A stretch of DNA of 64,000 nt from Paulinella micropora (GCA_019918135.1 WBZZ01002571.1:221274-285273), one strand, 5' to 3'; counted from the stretch's first letter, positions 1 through 9,939 are shown. Notes: generated by a model not told the origin, from the sequence alone. Translations and numbers: made by a program.

Positions 1-393
1 CAGTCTCTTGCAGAACTCCACCGCCGTACCCGTCGCTAAGTGCGCTCAAGAAAATTGTAGAGCCAGGCTTGGACCGTGAAATTTGGTCTGAAATATTTTG
101 CCCTGACTTGGTTCTCCAGCCCACGCCCTTGCTTTCATTGCAGAGGCCTTCCATATCTGTGCAGTCTATCGTTTCCACAGCTTCTACTGTAGTTTTGCGG
201 TTAGAATCGAGGCCTTGGGCGACTCCTTGTGCGACAACGCGAAGCAGGTAGCTCATAGTATCACCGGTCGCGAACTTATCCAGCTCGTCCTGACCACCAC
301 GTATGTTTGTTATGTTATTTGGCACTGGAGGCGAAGAGATGCGGACGCTCTGCTTCAACCATTCCACGGCAGTACGCAAACATGAGCAGATGA
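1..393 (-). CDS. Partial exon of an unrecognised protein, open to the left edge
   Basis: One minus-strand frame stays open from about 393 to the window edge and reads like ordinary protein, with balanced composition, a Trp-containing start region and segments such as RGGQDELDKF and SDGYGGGVLQ. No ATG opens it, so it probably begins at a splice acceptor; an AG after a pyrimidine-rich stretch near 340-350 is a candidate. It may be a further 3' exon of the large gene at 1.2-9 kb, separated by the CCTA-repeat intron, or a separate gene. No domain was recognised. Confidence 0.4.
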
Positions 394-544
394 ATGTGTG
401 AGAAGGGACCAGAAGGAGAGACTTTACAAATTGGTGAAAGCACAGCAGCAGGGGCACAAACAGCAGGCTAGAACGAGCAGCCCCCAGGGCCCACGAGCAA
501 CACACCCGCTGCCCTGCATGAACAGCATCACCCCCGCAGCCATG

Positions 545-1185
545 ACAAGACACCTACATACCGAGCTACCAACCTACCTACCGACCTACCTACCTGCCCG
601 CCTGCCTGCCGCCTACCCACCTACCCACCTACCGACTACCTTTCCGACCTACTGACCTACCGACCTACCGACCTACCCACCTACCGACCTACCGACATAC
701 CGACTACCTTCCGACCTACCGACCTGCTTCCCTGCCGACCTACCTACCTTGCTACCGCCTGCCTGCCTACCCACCGAATACCTACCTACCGACCGACGAA
801 CCGACCCTTACCTACCTACCAACCTGCCTACTTGCCTACCTACCGACCTGCCTACCGACTTGCCGACTGCCAACCTACCGACCGACTTGCCTACCTGCAT
901 ATCTACATACCTACCTGCTAGCTACCTACCTAACTTTCTACCTGACTACCTATCTACTACCCACCGACCTACCTACCGACCAACCAACTACCTACCGACC
1001 TGCAGACTCCTGCCTACCTGCCGACTATCTACCGACATCTACCGACCAACCGACCAACCGACCTACCTGCCAACCGTACTGCCTACCGACCTACCGGCCT
1101 ACCTACCTGCATATCTACATACCTACCTGCCTACCTGGCTGCCTGCTTACATACCTACTACCGACCGACCTACCTGCCTAACGCG
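545..1185. repeat. Degenerate CCTA/CCGA tetranucleotide tract
   Basis: About 640 bp of imperfect CCTACCTACCGA units. A 4-base unit without stop codons is open in three frames, so the plus strand translates as long Pro-Thr-Tyr-Leu strings that should not be taken as genes. The tract separates the two minus-strand coding stretches and is probably intronic or intergenic. Confidence 0.85.
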
Positions 1186-4100
1186 CCGACCCGGCATCGG
1201 GCTATGCAAAAGCAGCCCCGCCTGCCCTGTACGAGCGACCCTGCGCGATATGAGTGTGCTGTCGTACCGCTGGCGCTGCTGCTGCTGCTGTGGGGTTGGC
1301 TGATGTTCTCATGCTGCCCGTCTGACTCCAGGATCGCCGACCCCTCTGCTGCCTCGTGCGGCTCGATCCTGATGTGCAATTCATAATCTCGCACAACAAC
1401 CCTTCGGGATCTCGTCCCGGTCTTTCTGGACTGTTTTATCTCCATGCGAATGGTAGCACAAAAACCACGAGAGTATTCTTGCTCCGCTTTGGCAAGCTGA
1501 GCAGCGATTTCGTGGCCACCCTGAAACGGTTTATCAGGGAAGCCTTGCACCAACATTACAACATTCTGGCGTTTTCCGCCTTTGGAATTCTGAGGTGCAC
1601 GTGGGCAGTACCAGCGAACCAACTTTTCCTGACTAGCCAAAGCAGCGATTGCATTCTCCCTGGTCGCTTGTCCGGCGATAGCGCATTTCGTCTTTTTTAG
1701 GGGAGATCTGCATTCGGGATGGTAACTGCCGTAGACACGAAGAGTCAGCGAGCTCCATACAGCAGTGTCCAGGTTAAGCTCCGGCGTCCAAAAGTGCTGA
1801 TGTCCCTCGGCCATGACACGAAATCTCCTATTGGAGCACTCCCGTATTAAGTGAGCCAGGTCCAACGGTAACCGAAACAAACCATTCACAGTGCTCAAGG
1901 TACCAGCAGAGCGCACGTTGATAAAAGCCAAGCGCTTTTCTGCGAATAGAGATTCTCTAAACTTACAGGCCTCGTAGCCACCCGGCTGTAGAAGGAGCAT
2001 ATCTCTTGATGGCCGCCTGTCCCGGGGAGGCAAGAAAAATTCATCTTTGCTTTTAAGCCAGTCCACCGTCGAGTTGCGGATTTTCTTGGCACAGTCATCC
2101 AGGGATTTGCAGAGAAACCGACTCTCTTGGCATAAACTGACTTCCCAGCGTTCCGGGCACAGTTCATCCTTCTTTTGACGATCAGTGAAAACGATAGGAT
2201 CAAGCACAGGAGAGTCGGACTGCGGCCTCAACCATTCATCCGAGATTTCGATGTCCTTGCCGGAACCCCGAATCTCTGCTTCCCTCTTTACCCGCTTTAG
2301 GAGTGTATGGCAGAGACCAGTGCACCCATTAAAGGACAGCAAGGTTCGCACACAATCCTCCTTGCTGTACGAGCAGATGTAGAGTTTGAGACCGCGAACA
2401 TACCTTTGGTCAGCACGGAGTTTTGCGATTTTTGCTTGGGGAGGTCTTTTTTCCAAGGCCTCTTTGGTCGGCGGGAGACCACCCTGCAAATCTTGCAAAG
2501 CATCTTTCAAACTAAAATCCAAGATTTTCTCATTCGCCTTGTCCAACAGGCAATACGTAGCGATCACAAGCAAGATTGGAGTATGGTTGGTGGACGTCAG
2601 CTGGATCTGTCTCAGAAGCCTCTTCGGGGTTTTGTAGGAATCATACTGGCAGTGAAAACCTGCCACCTTTTTCGTCAGCTTGTTGTGGGACCAGATGACG
2701 TCCAAAGTTTTTCGGCCACTATCATAGAAGAAAACAGGGCCTTTGCTCTGCTTCCGCATGTTTTCTGCGTAATTTTCCAACTTCTGCGGAATGGAGGTGC
2801 GGCACAGAATTGCTGGCGAAAAGCGATCGATGAGCTCGCTGAGCAGGTCGTCGATATCTTGATACTGCGGCATGTCTTCATAGCGCGGTTCGTCAGGCCC
2901 ATACACGGTGACCTCAAATCGCAAGAATCCTCCGTTGCGGATTTTGGGATCTCGTAGCGCAGAGTTGACACGAAAGTTTTTGGAGAAAATCATGTCCATC
3001 AAGTGATGCCCAAAGCGCTCCCTCACTTTCCTACTTTCAAGCATTTGTGTGTCTTTGGCATAAACCTTGCACCGATACTTGTGACCCCGCCACCACATCA
3101 TAAACGAAAAACAACTGCGGCCGCTATTGAACCTCTTAGAATTGAGCTCGTATAGTGTACGACCCAAACCCACGTCATGTTCATTCTCGGGATCCTTTTG
3201 AGTTGAGTCGGGGAAATTTTCAGGGAAGCACGCAAGGTCTCCTGTCGGCGCAGGCAGAATTCTGAAGCCGGCGGCTTTCTGCAGGCATTCAAGGAACTTC
3301 TGAGGAATGAGCGTCCCGGCGCAATCTTGTGCCCAACAGCTGGATGCAAAATATATTTTCCTTTTCTTCAACTTTGGTTGGATGGCCCGAAGAACCTGGC
3401 GGAAGATGTCGTCGTCATTCTTGCTGCGGTTTGGGACGTTTGACACGCGCAATTCCTGTCGGAAGGGGTTCTCTTCTTTGTTTCCGTGCTCAGTCCTACC
3501 TCCCCGCCGATCTATCATGATGTTTATATTATCTAGGCCCTTTTTTTTGGCCTCCAAAATAATGAGATCGCGGGAAAACGACTTGCACTCTTCGATGTAC
3601 CTATCAAAGATTAGGTCTCCAAAATCATCTTGGTTTGCATACACAACCAAGGACAGGCCATCGCTCTGGACACCTCCATGCCTGTACAAGCGCGTGCCTT
3701 CCCTCTCGTCTTGCCCATGTTGTGACCAGTCGAGATCTCCCGTGTCCGGTGTCAATATCTCGCCTACCTTGCATGCCAAGTTTTCGAATTTGCATTTGGA
3801 GCTGGGACCAAGATCCACCACAGCCTGGGGTTGCAACAGCCGCTTGTGGTACTGTTCCGTTTCAAGAGGTTCCTCGGTCGGATCCTCCAACTGGACGGAG
3901 TCTGCTGAGCTTGCACCATCTTCTTCCCCAAGTCGCGCGGGCGGAGGGTCGGCAGCGTTTGCATTTTCTTTCCTCATCCTCTTCGGAACCCTCGATGCAT
4001 ATGGCGGTGCGCCGCCTGTTGTCTCGCGGCCTCCACCGCCTGCTCCTCCCGCTGTCACTGCAGTGCCGCCGCCTGTTGTCCCTACTCTGCCGCCGCCTCC

Positions 4101-4430
4101 GCCGCCTGCTCCTCGGTTTCTCTGCTGCTGATCTGGGGACCGATACGCCTCCGCACGAGAATATTGCGAGATCGCACGATTCATTTGGTCCACCAAATCT
4201 TGCTCGAGAGAGCAAACTTTCTTTTGTTGACCCCGCGTGAAACAATGGGGGTTTCTGCAACTTAATAATAGTACGTCGGTACCCTTGATTTCTATTTCGG
4301 CACCGTGCTCTTTTGAGTGTGCCTCGCCAAATAACGCCATGTCCTGATGTGGGCAAGAATGCTCATCAGCATATATGACAATAAACGTGATAACCACGTC
4401 TTTGCCCTGCAGCTTGATATGCGGTTGCAC
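1170..4430 (-). CDS. Large exon (about 1085 codons) of an unrecognised multi-exon protein
   Basis: A single uninterrupted frame. It starts at an acceptor (TTGTGCAG followed by GTGCAACC) rather than at an ATG, and upstream exons join it in phase 0. In order it shows a Cys/His-containing N-terminal module, a Gln/Gly-rich linker around residues 100-150, a basic KRMRKE stretch, a long globular middle and a Ser-rich tail. Residues of about 440-520 include KVYAKDTQML followed by GGFLRFEVTVYG, a pattern seen in some replication-initiator proteins, but no HUH or other catalytic motif was found, so no function is assigned. The stop near 1170 lies beside the CCTA repeat and the true 3' splice pattern is uncertain. 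It ends the gene whose small exons lie up to 8983. Confidence 0.75.
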   Translation of the reverse strand: MQPHIKLQGKDVVITFIVIYADEHSCPHQDMALFGEAHSKEHGAEIEIKGTDVLLLSCRNPHCFTRGQQKKVCSLEQDLVDQMNRAISQYSRAEAYRSPDQQQRNRGAGGGGGGRVGTTGGGTAVTAGGAGGGGRETTGGAPPYASRVPKRMRKENANAADPPPARLGEEDGASSADSVQLEDPTEEPLETEQYHKRLLQPQAVVDLGPSSKCKFENLACKVGEILTPDTGDLDWSQHGQDEREGTRLYRHGGVQSDGLSLVVYANQDDFGDLIFDRYIEECKSFSRDLIILEAKKKGLDNINIMIDRRGGRTEHGNKEENPFRQELRVSNVPNRSKNDDDIFRQVLRAIQPKLKKRKIYFASSCWAQDCAGTLIPQKFLECLQKAAGFRILPAPTGDLACFPENFPDSTQKDPENEHDVGLGRTLYELNSKRFNSGRSCFSFMMWWRGHKYRCKVYAKDTQMLESRKVRERFGHHLMDMIFSKNFRVNSALRDPKIRNGGFLRFEVTVYGPDEPRYEDMPQYQDIDDLLSELIDRFSPAILCRTSIPQKLENYAENMRKQSKGPVFFYDSGRKTLDVIWSHNKLTKKVAGFHCQYDSYKTPKRLLRQIQLTSTNHTPILLVIATYCLLDKANEKILDFSLKDALQDLQGGLPPTKEALEKRPPQAKIAKLRADQRYVRGLKLYICSYSKEDCVRTLLSFNGCTGLCHTLLKRVKREAEIRGSGKDIEISDEWLRPQSDSPVLDPIVFTDRQKKDELCPERWEVSLCQESRFLCKSLDDCAKKIRNSTVDWLKSKDEFFLPPRDRRPSRDMLLLQPGGYEACKFRESLFAEKRLAFINVRSAGTLSTVNGLFRLPLDLAHLIRECSNRRFRVMAEGHQHFWTPELNLDTAVWSSLTLRVYGSYHPECRSPLKKTKCAIAGQATRENAIAALASQEKLVRWYCPRAPQNSKGGKRQNVVMLVQGFPDKPFQGGHEIAAQLAKAEQEYSRGFCATIRMEIKQSRKTGTRSRRVVVRDYELHIRIEPHEAAEGSAILESDGQHENISQPHSSSSSASGTTAHSYRAGSLVQGRRGCFCIARCRVGALGR

Positions 4431-4498
4431 CTGCACAATTCAAAAAGGCGTGGATATCACGTTTCCTGTAAACGCTTCGGACAACAAGACTCGGAGAC

Positions 4499-4680
4499 CT
4501 TGCTGTCGGCTGGTAGCTTCAGCCGCTCCCGCAGGATGTCGGGAAGCGCGGGGCTGCTTCGGACAACCTCCGTACCGCTTGCTTGCAGGTCACCAGCAGC
4601 TCGCGGCTGTTCGTCCCGCGACGATCTTTCTTTCCTCTTCCGTGAGGCCCTTGATTCCACTTCAGCCTCCCTGCAGCCGC
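4499..4680 (-). CDS. Exon: basic module before the large exon
   Basis: The exon follows the acceptor CTTTCCTTAG and carries RASRKRKERSSRDEQ, a likely nuclear localisation signal, then a hydrophilic stretch. It is entered in phase 1 and left in phase 0 at a weak donor (AAG before GTCTCC). That leaves a 68 bp intron and a continuous frame into the large exon. The donor choice is the least certain part of the gene model. Confidence 0.55.
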
Positions 4681-4685
4681 CTAAG

Positions 4686-4789
4686 GAAAGTAGCGTTGCG
4701 CATAATATGGTCAGGAAGGCAACAACAGCAAAAGCACGAAAGTAGCGTTGCGCATAATATGGTCAGGAACGCAACAACAGCAAAAGCAC
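4686..4789. repeat. Tandem duplication of 52 bp in an intron
   Basis: Two near-identical copies (4686-4737 and 4738-4789) differ at about one base. The copies include the acceptor-proximal part of the intron, so two potential pyrimidine tract/acceptor regions exist. Confidence 0.85.
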
Positions 4790-4897
4790 GTGCATCAGGC
4801 GCACAGGCAGTAGGCCAGATAGGGTATATACAAGAAGCACCGCGGCTGGCTCCCGCGCATGAGCAGCCAGCCGCTGCCTGCCCTGCCCACTCCTTAC

Positions 4898-5047
4898 CAT
4901 TCTGCGGCGACGCATGCCCATGAGAATCAGCTGGATGCGATTCCTCGAGAGACTCGTCAGCTGGCCAGTCATCAAATTCCACAATTTCTGCCGGTGAATT
5001 TGGGTTGGAACTGCTACTGAAGCGACGCTTGCGGCCACCACTGCCAG
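4898..5047 (-). CDS. Exon: GSGGRKRR/acidic module, copy A
   Basis: A 150 bp exon between TTATTTCTAG and a GTAAGG donor, phase 1 at both ends. It encodes a GSGGRKRR start, a Ser-rich stretch, an acidic EIVEFDDWPADES core and a SPQNG end. It is a close paralogue of the exon at 5227-5400 and a distant one of 6979-7179, so exon duplication is evident. No enzymatic motif is present; it looks like a disordered linker or interaction module. Confidence 0.75.
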
Positions 5048-5226
5048 CTAGAAATAAGGACGCTGGTGAAGGGAGAAGTTAGAAAGTGCCACCACCAACC
5101 TACCCCTTACACCCTCACCCTCTGGCATTCCCTATTATGCAGACACTAACAGCCCGCGGCCCCCTAACCCTAACACAAACACCTCTGCCTGCCCTGCACA
5201 GTCCTCCCTCCTGCCTCTGACTTTAC

Positions 5227-5400
5227 CATTCTGCGGCGACACATGCCCTTTAGAATCAGTTGGATGCGATTCCTCGACAGACTCGTCAGCTGGCAAGTCA
5301 TCAAATTCCACAATTTCTCCCGGTGAATTTGGGTTGGAACTGATACTGAAGCGTCGCTTGGGTCCAAATGTCGATTCCGAATCCTGCATGCTGCACCCAC
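5227..5400 (-). CDS. Exon: acidic module, copy B
   Basis: A 174 bp exon, phase 1-1, starting after CGACTATAG and ending at a GTAAAG donor. Its last 40 or so codons nearly repeat copy A (EIVEFDDLPADES ... SPQNG), while its first codons differ. Translation stays open across the join to the neighbouring exons. Confidence 0.75.
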
Positions 5401-5639
5401 CTATAGTCGTGCGAGATATGGAATTCAAAGATGTAAATCCGCCCACTTACCCCTCACACCATCCTTCTGCCATCCAACGACGTGTACAGAAGCAAGGCAG
5501 TCGGACTCAGGCCAGGCAGCAGGCGGATAGCAAAAGGGAGGCACACAGGAAGCGTCAAAGCAAGTAGACATGATCGCAAGGACAGGCAGAAAGCAGCGGT
5601 TTGATAGGTAGGCAGGTGCAGCATGCACGATACATTAAG

Positions 5640-5760
5640 CAGGCAATGCAGATAGGCAGCTGCGAGTTGGTACGTAAATAAGTAGGTAGGTAGGGAGGTA
5701 TGTAGATATATATACTCAGGTACGTAGGTATGTAGGTGGGTACTGTGCAGGTAGGTAGGT
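5640..5760. repeat. GTAG-type tetranucleotide tract
   Basis: Imperfect GTAGGTAGGTAT units inside the intron between 5401 and 6581, the complement of the CCTA tract at 545-1185. The rest of this 1.2 kb intron holds the TA and CTA repeats and no convincing gene. Confidence 0.8.
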
Positions 5761-5984
5761 TATCTAACACAAGCTATTGCCCCGACCCCCGCCTCCCTTG
5801 CAGCTACAGACCAACGACGTGTGCCGAGCATGACCAGGGCGCCTGACCGGCCGGCGCGGCCCCATGCAATATGTTCTTTTACCAAGGAAGTTTCTTTGCG
5901 ACTGGCCCACCGGCGCGGACCCATGTAACCAAGAATAATTTTCTTTTAAGCCTGGCCCGGCCGGTAAAGGGGGGGGGCTGTTAT

Positions 5985-6077
5985 ATATATATGTTATATA
6001 TATATATAAATATATATGTTATATATTTATATATATATATATATGTTTTATATATTTATATATATATATATATGTTT

Positions 6078-6108
<31 letters not shown>
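5985..6108. repeat. TA-rich tandem repeat
   Basis: TATATA runs broken by GTTTTATATA or GTTATATA at roughly 45 bp spacing, so a short higher-order repeat built from TA dinucleotides. Confidence 0.85.
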
Positions 6109-6109
<1 letters not shown>

Positions 6110-6211
6110 ATATTCAAAAGTCGTAAGTTTTGAGGGAACGACCTGTTAAAACTCGATCGCGAGAGAATTACTACCTACTGCCACCATCACTACTATCACT
6201 ACGCTCACTGC

Positions 6212-6242
6212 CTACTACTACTACTACTGCTACTACTACTAT

Positions 6243-6294
<52 letters not shown>

Positions 6295-6312
6295 GCTACT
6301 ACTACTACCACT
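6212..6312. repeat. CTA trinucleotide microsatellite
   Basis: About 33 nearly perfect CTA/TAC units. Intronic with respect to the minus-strand gene. Confidence 0.9.
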
Positions 6313-6581
6313 ACTTTATAACATATTATTTTTTTTAAGAAGACATACTAACACAAGCACAGTCCGCCAAACCCCGCCTCCCTTGCCGCTGTATCGACCC
6401 CTTCTCCTGCCGCTGGCCCCCCCCCCTCCCTCCCTCCTCCGAAGCAATACAGGAAATGAAAGGCAGGTGTGAAACACTCCGCCCAACCCCATTCCCTGCT
6501 GCTGTATCGACCCCTTCTCTCCCCCCCCCCCTGCCCCCACCCACCCACCCACCCCTCTGAGTCTGGTAGCATGGCTTTTAC

Positions 6582-6878
6582 CATCTTCCAGCGTGGCGCT
6601 ATCCGCGCGCTTGCTTTTGGTTTCCTGTTCGGCTATGTCGGACCCGCCGCCGGGTAGGTAGGGATATAACTGAATTACACTATCGTTCCCGACTTCATAC
6701 TTTATCAACGTTCCTTCTTCGAGGGGTCTTCCATTGAAGACGAGGAATTGTTTATCCACGGGGATGGCCTCCTTCTCCTCGATAGCTTTTTGCAAGACTC
6801 CAATCGAGTCTGACGGGTCCATGCACAAGCTAATGATTCTAGAGCCCGGTACGCTGACAAACACGGAGATGCTGCCGC
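6582..6878 (-). CDS. Exon encoding a ubiquitin-like domain
   Basis: A 297 bp exon, phase 1-1, between TGCAACTTAG and a GTAAAA donor. After a short GSIS lead it encodes a full ubiquitin fold by sequence pattern: a first beta hairpin (VFVSVPGSRIISL), DPSDSIGVLQKAIEEKE matching the ubiquitin helix region, IPVDKQFLVFNGRPLEEG, and a last strand ending in LPGG like the ubiquitin C-terminal diglycine. The chain continues past the diglycine, so it is an integral ubiquitin-like domain unless processed. The fact that one exon holds exactly one domain with symmetric phases fits exon shuffling. Confidence 0.85.
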
Positions 6879-6978
6879 CTAAGTTGCAGGAAGGACAAAC
6901 GGATTGAGTGCAAGGATGGACAATACAATAGAAGCACTCCCACCTAACCCTGACCCCAACATAAACACTTCCGCTTAC

Positions 6979-7179
6979 CATTCTTGGGTGACTGCGGCGC
7001 GTTCCGCGCGCGCAATTTTGACGTCCACTCCGGGTAGGGATTTGCGCGACGCCGTGAAGAATCTGCGCAATGCGCTTCCTTGATAGACTCAGACTCGTCG
7101 TCTGAGAACTCATCCCACTCAATCTTTTCCCCCTCTGAGTCTGGAGACAGAAGACGCCGCTTGCGCCCACCACTGCCAG
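6979..7179 (-). CDS. Exon: GSGGRKRR/acidic module, copy C
   Basis: A 201 bp exon, phase 1-1, from TTATTTTTAG to a GTAAGC donor. It begins AGSGGRKRR like copy A, has an acidic EKIEWDEFSDDES core, then a longer basic tail (SSRRRANPYPEWTSK) before PKNG. This is a diverged member of the same duplicated exon family. Confidence 0.75.
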
Positions 7180-7338
7180 CTAAAAATAAGGACCGTGGTG
7201 AGTAGAGAAACTAGAAAGGGAGAGGGCAGACCAACACATTTCGATTGCTGCTGCATGGCGCTACCGCCTACGTAGCAAGGATTTTCCAATATCGTGAATA
7301 TGTATAATTAGAGGCACAGCAGCAGGTGCGACAGCGCA

Positions 7339-7395
7339 GAAACGAAAGATCAACGCTTCCTCTTGGAAAAGCTAGATACATAGACTTGCAGCAGG
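7339..7395. repeat. Direct repeat copy 1
   Basis: 36 identical bases at 7339-7374 and 8989-9024, then weaker similarity for about 20 bp. The second copy ends about 30 bp before the viral insertion. Both lie upstream of exons of the minus-strand gene, so this may be a duplicated intron end. Confidence 0.85.
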
Positions 7396-7420
7396 GTGCA
7401 CCTCGCGAGCTCCTCTTCCC

Positions 7421-7765
7421 CCCCCCCCCCCCCGTTCCTCTGTCACACATTTTTTATTTCCTCTTCCTTTCCTTTCTCTCGTTACACATTAGGTGGGAGC
7501 GAAGGAAAAAATGTTGTTTCTGCCCGCATGACAGCAAAAAAAAATTTTAGTCGCTCCCGTTTCCCCCCCCCCCCCCCCTCTCCCCTGCGCTCAACTCAAT
7601 TTGGTGGCCAGCGGGAGGGAGGGGCAGGCTGTCTGGTAAGTTGGGAGCGAGTGAAAATCGGGAGGGAGGGAGGGGCAGAGCACGCCAGTAACGCGAGCTT
7701 TTTCGTCTTCCCCCGCCGCGCGGCAGAAGGGGAGGGGGGAGGCGGGGGGGGGGGGGGGGAGGGGG
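7421..7765. repeat. Homopolymer C and G tracts
   Basis: Runs of roughly 15 C (7421), 14 C (7565) and 17 G (7743) in purine/pyrimidine-biased intron sequence. Open frames here are low complexity and not supported as genes. Confidence 0.8.
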
Positions 7766-7939
7766 GTGGGGCGCTTCATGACAAAGGTCAAGAGTCAAAA
7801 TTGATTGATGACGCATACTATGTAAAGCAAACTTCCGAGACGCGCGCATGCAGCGGGCACACGTACAATATTAGCACGGGTTACAAGCCGGTGCAGACCG
7901 AGAGCCGGCCCCGCCTAGCCCCGGACCCCGGTTAGGCAG

Positions 7940-8107
7940 ATGCTACCACAAAAAGAATGCCCGCTGCAGGCGTGGGAGTGCAACGGGTGCCACAAAGCAA
8001 GCAGCTTCTCAAACCCAGTGTGCGCTGATTGCAGGAAGCCCAACCCCTGGGTCCTGCGACTGCCTCCTGGTAGCATGCAATTTGCAGATTGGTACAGACT
8101 AGTGTGA
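7940..8107 (+). CDS. 55-residue RanBP2-type zinc-finger ORF
   Basis: An ATG-to-TGA frame of 55 codons contains W-E-C-x2-C-x10-C-x2-C (residues 12-31), the RanBP2/NZF-type zinc ribbon pattern, which in known families binds RNA or ubiquitin. A GGTTAG sits just before the ATG, so it could be an exon of a longer plus-strand gene. It lies antisense inside a large intron of the ubiquitin-like gene. The rest of 7180-8616 shows only homopolymers and a GCGAAGATAAAAGTAT direct repeat (about 8162 and 8198). Confidence 0.5.
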   Translation: MLPQKECPLQAWECNGCHKASSFSNPVCADCRKPNPWVLRLPPGSMQFADWYRLV

Positions 8108-8616
8108 GGGAATCAATTGGGCGACGGGCTTATGTCGCTGGCACCCGAAGTCTTGCCAAGCGCGAAGATAAAAGTATGTGTAAACTAAGGCCAAGGGCGA
8201 AGATAAAAGTATTAAATAATATTATGAGGAGTACCTCTTTTTTCCCTTGTCAGCTTTAGAAACCCGTTTGGTTTCTTCTCCATGGTGAGCTGCACAAACC
8301 CATACCAGGCAGGACTGTAAAGCTGACTTTAATGGTAGCGTTTACCCGTGCTGCTGGTTTGTCGCCACGTTGTGGATCTGGCATCGTAGGTTGCTTTCTC
8401 CCACCACAGTGCTTCTCGTCCAAATCCTGACGATTCTACAATAATAGGGAACGCAAGATAGAATGACATACAGAAAGACACAAAGAAAGTGACCCTTTTG
8501 AGGCCGGCAGAACGCTCAGTAGGAGCTTCCGTGTCCATCTCAAGGCGTGTGCGTCCTGTACAGAGCAAGGTATATTCAGAGGCATGAAATGCAAAGGTGG
8601 AATGACAGCAACTCAC

Positions 8617-8751
8617 CGTTATCCATGTCCGAGAGTATGGGAGCTGCTGCCATAGAGCGACCGAAATCATCTTGCTGCGTCCAGGGCACTTTTCCCCCTT
8701 CAGCCTCTGAGTTGAGCAACTGCTCGATATCAATGCGCCGCCGACCACCGC
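8617..8751 (-). CDS. Exon: hydrophilic module
   Basis: A 135 bp exon, phase 1-1, from GGATGGTAG to a GTGAGT donor. It encodes GGRRRIDIEQLLNSEAEGGK and ends at SDMDN plus one base. The frame joins perfectly to the neighbouring exons. No domain was recognised. Confidence 0.65.
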
Positions 8752-8946
8752 CTACCATCCAAAGACGCAGGAGCCATCATTATACAGCGGAAAAAGTTCC
8801 ATGGTCGTTTCCTCCCTGTTCCCCCCAAACTTTCCTCTTTTGTTGCTATTCTTGTTGTTGTTGTTGCTTGCCTTTACCCTGTGCCCACAGGTATCGTGCG
8901 TTTCTGAAACACCAAAATAAAGCTTGCGGCCTTTTCTCTCTCCTAC

Positions 8947-8983
8947 CTGATGAAGAGGGGCCGTCCTGGTCCACCATGAACAC
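8947..8983 (-). CDS. Small exon, most 5' one visible
   Basis: A 37 bp segment between TTTCCGCAG and GTAGGAG, coding FMVDQDGPSSSG in a frame that continues into 8617-8751. The exon before it is not visible: the upstream intron is interrupted by the viral element about 70 bp away, so the gene is probably broken or has a 20 kb intron. Confidence 0.5.
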
Positions 8984-9053
8984 CTGCGGAAACGAAAGAT
9001 CAACGCTTCCTCTTGGAAAAGCTATATAGACAGACATGCAGCACGATGGTATA

Positions 9054-9063
9054 TGTGGCGCTT
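9054..9063 (+). repeat. Candidate target-site or attachment repeat, left
   Basis: TGTGGCGCTT occurs here and at 28780-28789 in the same orientation, flanking the whole AT-rich viral element. Polintons typically make 5-6 bp duplications, so 10 bp is long. It could be a recombinase core or chance. Confidence 0.4.
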
Positions 9064-9073
9064 GTGCCGCCCT

Positions 9074-9939
9074 GAAGAAGCAGAACCAGTATTCAAAGAT
9101 TATATATTGGACTTATTCAAGAAAAAACAAAACTCAAAGAAAGGCACTCGACAATATTTATTGGCTAAGTTGTTTATGAATGCTTTATACGGCAAAACCA
9201 TCCAGAGACCGACAAACACAATAAGCAAATATATATCTAAAAATCACGAATATTGGAAGTTTTGGTCTGAGAATGTTATAACTGATATTGAAAAATTCAA
9301 TGACGAACTTTGGCTTATATCAGGTATTCCCGAGACGAACAAGAAAAAGAAGAAAAAATTACAAAACCCACTCACTACGGGGCTTTTATCCTAGCATACA
9401 GCCGACGGATTATGTATAAGTATATGACAGAGGCTAATCCAAACAACAACCCCGACAATGACTATTATTATACCGATACAGACAGCATTCAATCACATGT
9501 GAATAATATTGAAAGAATTAAAAAGTTTGGTGATAGAAATATCGGTGGCATGGACGACGACCTCGGGAAGAATTGTAAAATAATAAGGGGATAATGGATA
9601 GCACCCAAGTTATATATGTTGGAGTATGTAAAGAAGGACGATAAGGAAACACATTTCCACTTTAGAGGTAAAGGCTTAGACTTAAAGAAATTAAATCCCG
9701 TTTCATATGAATTAATGGACAAGGGCGAAAGCCTAACAAACACAAGAGACTTTATAATGAAGAAGATACACACTAGCAGAAACAGCAAACAGCAACACAT
9801 TGAACACTTTAGCATACAACACCAAAAGAATGTCGTAAAAGTAGTTAATAAATCAAGATGGTGCGGACGAGACTTCTATACAGGTAATGATAGTATTCCT
9901 TACGGTTATCAAACGATGTTTATGAGCAAGCGAAAATGA
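9074..9939 (+). pseudogene. PolB C-terminal fragment, left copy
   Basis: This carries polymerase motif B (LAKLFMNALYGK) and motif C (YYYTDTDS) of a family B DNA polymerase, with the thumb region after. It starts abruptly at the host junction, so the exonuclease domain and motif A are missing. A one-base deletion near 9331, absent from the right copy, shifts the frame, and a TAA at 9592-9594, present in both copies, interrupts the frame before the APKLYMLEYV segment. Not functional as it stands. Confidence 0.8.

Noticed and set aside
398-1303. Plus-strand ORFs made of Pro-Thr-Tyr-Leu repeats
   Set aside because: They are translations of a CCTA-type tetranucleotide tract that is open in three frames by composition.
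1170-4430. Argonaute/Piwi identity for the large exon
   Set aside because: Considered because of size and a basic middle region, but no PAZ or catalytic DEDH pattern is visible.
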